From: Paralvinella palmiformis
Taxonomy: Eukaryota; Annelida; Polychaeta; Terebellida; Alvinellidae
Length of the DNA: 64,000 nt
Assembly: GCA_025642065.1 (NCBI GenBank)
Contig: JAODUP010000006.1
Location: 1,600,905-1,664,904 of the forward strand
Direction: 5' to 3'
Below, in pieces: positions 62,222 to 64,000 of the stretch (position 1 is the first letter of the stretch; each line of letters starts with the position of its first letter). A model generated the notes under the pieces. It saw nothing but the letters and a program-made list of their open reading frames with translations. It was not told the origin of the DNA and did no database searches. The translations under genes were made by a program, and so were the position numbers.

Positions 62222-62372
62222 ATGATGATGATGATGATTGGTGTTTTATGGCAACTTTTGCGCTCATGATAGTCTAAACGGGTCCACCGATCTCCAAAGC
62301 AAATGAAGATTAACCAACTTTAAAATATGCCCACGCCTAGATTCGAGCACAGATAGTGTATGGCAGGGTATG
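62222..62372 (-). mobile_element. tRNA-derived SINE (family 1), diverged
   Basis: Minus-strand copy with (ATC)n at 62222-62238, 'attggtgttttatggcaacttttgcgc', 'ctaaacgggtc', 'tctccaaagcaaatga' and a B-box-like 'attcgagcaca'. The head beyond 62372 is lost. It lies about 270 bp upstream of the LINE coding start. Confidence 0.75.
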
Positions 62373-62639
62373 GCGGGAAGTATGACCTGCTCTCGATGTA
62401 ATGGCACCGGAGTATTTCTCGGATAGTTCAGAGAAACTGATGTATTTTGCATATTATGTAATATATATTTAATTTATATTAATATAAATTGATTATATTT
62501 AGGTATTTTGTACTTCTTGTATTTTCTTTTTAACTGCTCATCTGACGCCCTATAGTATCGCCCACTCGAGTGTTTCCCATAAGAACTCGGTTTTTACTTG
62601 TGTATGTTCTTTTTTAAATTTTCACTTATTTATTTCTAT

Positions 62640-64000
62640 AATTATGATGAATTATACTAGAGATCAGTTGCTAGAGCTTGGGTCTGATGCCAGTAATTTG
62701 ATCACTGTGCCAATAACACCATATAATGGCACAGCTGTACAAAATGTAAGTATTGGTCTCATTAATTGTCAGTCGATCTGTAATAAATCTGATGAAATAT
62801 CTGATGTTATTAAGGATATGGATCTTGATGCTCTTGTCATTACAGATACTTCTCTGACGGTATGTTTCAGACCAGAAAATTGTTGGTGATGTGACTCTAG
62901 CTGGATATTCATTCCACCATGCAGCTCGGATTCACAAGAAAGGTGGGGGAGTTGGCATTCTTCTCCGTGATTCTTTGAAGTGTGAAACCCATTTGCGTTT
63001 TCAGGCTGTCTTTTGAAAATTACCAACTGACTTTTGTATCTGGGGGGATAAGGATTCGGTGTAGCTAATATCTACCGATTACACCCCACTAAGAAAAATG
63101 GTCTGAAAGCAGCAGATTTCTTCAAGGAATTTTCGGGATTTGTTGACTCTTTTGCTACCAACAGTGGCCATCTGTTGATCTTAGGTTATTTCAATATACA
63201 TTGGCATTGCCAGATAAATGTAGATACCAAACAACTGGCTGACATTCCTAGATCTACCAATCTTAGACAGCATGTCCAAGAAAGAACATACAGACATGGT
63301 CACACCTTGTCGTCTCCCGTGATGTTAACAATTTTAATTAAGGGGGTGGGGTGTCTATGTCTTCCAAGCTGTCTGATCATTTCGTTATTAACATTAATGT
63401 ATCTTTACAGAAACAATGTGTTTTAGCTAAAGTTATCTCATATAGAAGATATAAGTCAATTGACAAGGCGGCTTTTCTTGCTGATCTGCGAGTTTTTTCT
63501 CTGGTATTGGATCCACCGGATGATGTGGATCATCTGATGGATCTCTATGATTGTACATTGAAAGACATTGTAGATGAACATGCACCTTTAAGGACAAATG
63601 AAATGCCAAGCAGACCAATTCTTCCATGGTACAATAAGAACATACAGGCTGCAAAGAAACACAGATGGTATTGTGAGCGGCTGTGGATCAGGACCAGTTT
63701 GTGTGTTCATTTTGAAATGTTCAAGGTCAGTACCATTCTTGTTAAAATACATTTGCCTCTGCTAAATCTGAATATTATAATAAAAAGATCAAAACATCCA
63801 AGGGAAATCAAAGGACTGTTTTCAACGTAAAGTATTACATAAAAGTCAAACAGTCCTTCCAAATAATATAAACTCAGATAAAGATATGGCCCATTGTTTT
63901 AATAACTTCTTCTGTCCAAAATATTAAATATCCATAGTGGGTTCCAGTTCAGCACCTTATCACAGGGTACCCATTGGTAGAAGAGTACTGCATATCCATG
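62640..64000 (+). mobile_element. CR1/L2-like LINE, endonuclease onward, runs off the window
   Basis: The AP-endonuclease begins with NVSIGLINCQSICNKSDEI and LDALVITDTSL (62740-62850); the expected ET-W is replaced by DT-S. It continues through HHAARIHKKGGGVGILLRDSL (about 62915-62980), GHLLILGYFNIHW (about 63165-63200, the GDFN motif altered to GYFN) and SKLSDHFVININ (about 63355-63390, the SDH catalytic motif retained). A long frame then covers the linker: RRYKSIDKAAFLADL and PWYNKNIQAAKKHRWYCERLW (63430-63720). Frameshifts near 62890, 63010 and 63340 kill it. The segment 62888-63850 matches 7248-8120. Confidence 0.85.

Overview
This is a eukaryotic, animal genomic window: very AT-rich, with spliced genes, long dinucleotide microsatellites and many broken retrotransposons. 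The gene content (a FMRFamide-receptor-like GPCR family and an ependymin-related secreted protein), the tRNA-derived SINEs and the CR1/L2-like and L1/Tx1-like LINEs suggest a lophotrochozoan, most likely a mollusc. That placement is inference from protein families; no species marker was seen. Layout: 1-7.2 kb is gene-free, with a pair of ~190-bp direct repeats, a degenerate ~80-bp minisatellite and a (TA)n cluster. 7.2-9.0 kb is a CR1-like LINE whose RT segment lies partly in the opposite orientation. 10.9-11.1 kb is a Ty3/Gypsy integrase scrap. 13.8-16.5 kb holds an ~86-bp minisatellite, an internally deleted Ty3/Gypsy element on the minus strand, and a DDE-transposase-like pseudogene split by a SINE with a perfect 17-bp target-site duplication. 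18.9-20.5 kb is an L1/Tx1-like LINE on the minus strand that lacks its RT core. 22.9-23.8 kb is a long tetranucleotide satellite block. 25.5-38 kb is the GPCR neighbourhood: one intact two-exon receptor gene (29103-30256, +), an inverted near full-length pseudogene (25486-26420, -), a direct pseudogene (37320-37960, +) and repeated pieces of the same 5' flank. A second Ty3/Gypsy gag scrap and another LINE lie in between (32.3-35.9 kb). 40.4-43.9 kb on the minus strand carries a seven-exon gene for a secreted ependymin-related protein; no long ORF spans it, and it was assembled here from in-phase exons with GT-AG borders. The remaining 44-64 kb is mainly intergenic: SINEs, LINE 3' ends (47.2-48.2 and 54.4-54.7 kb), microsatellites, two unresolved ORF clusters, and a CR1-like LINE running off the right edge (62.6-64 kb). 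There are no operons or shared pathways. Only two genes look functional: the neuropeptide-type GPCR (plasma membrane, ligand unknown) and the ependymin-related protein (secreted). Most other coding signal is decayed mobile-element sequence. No CRISPR array, rRNA gene or convincing canonical tRNA gene was found.
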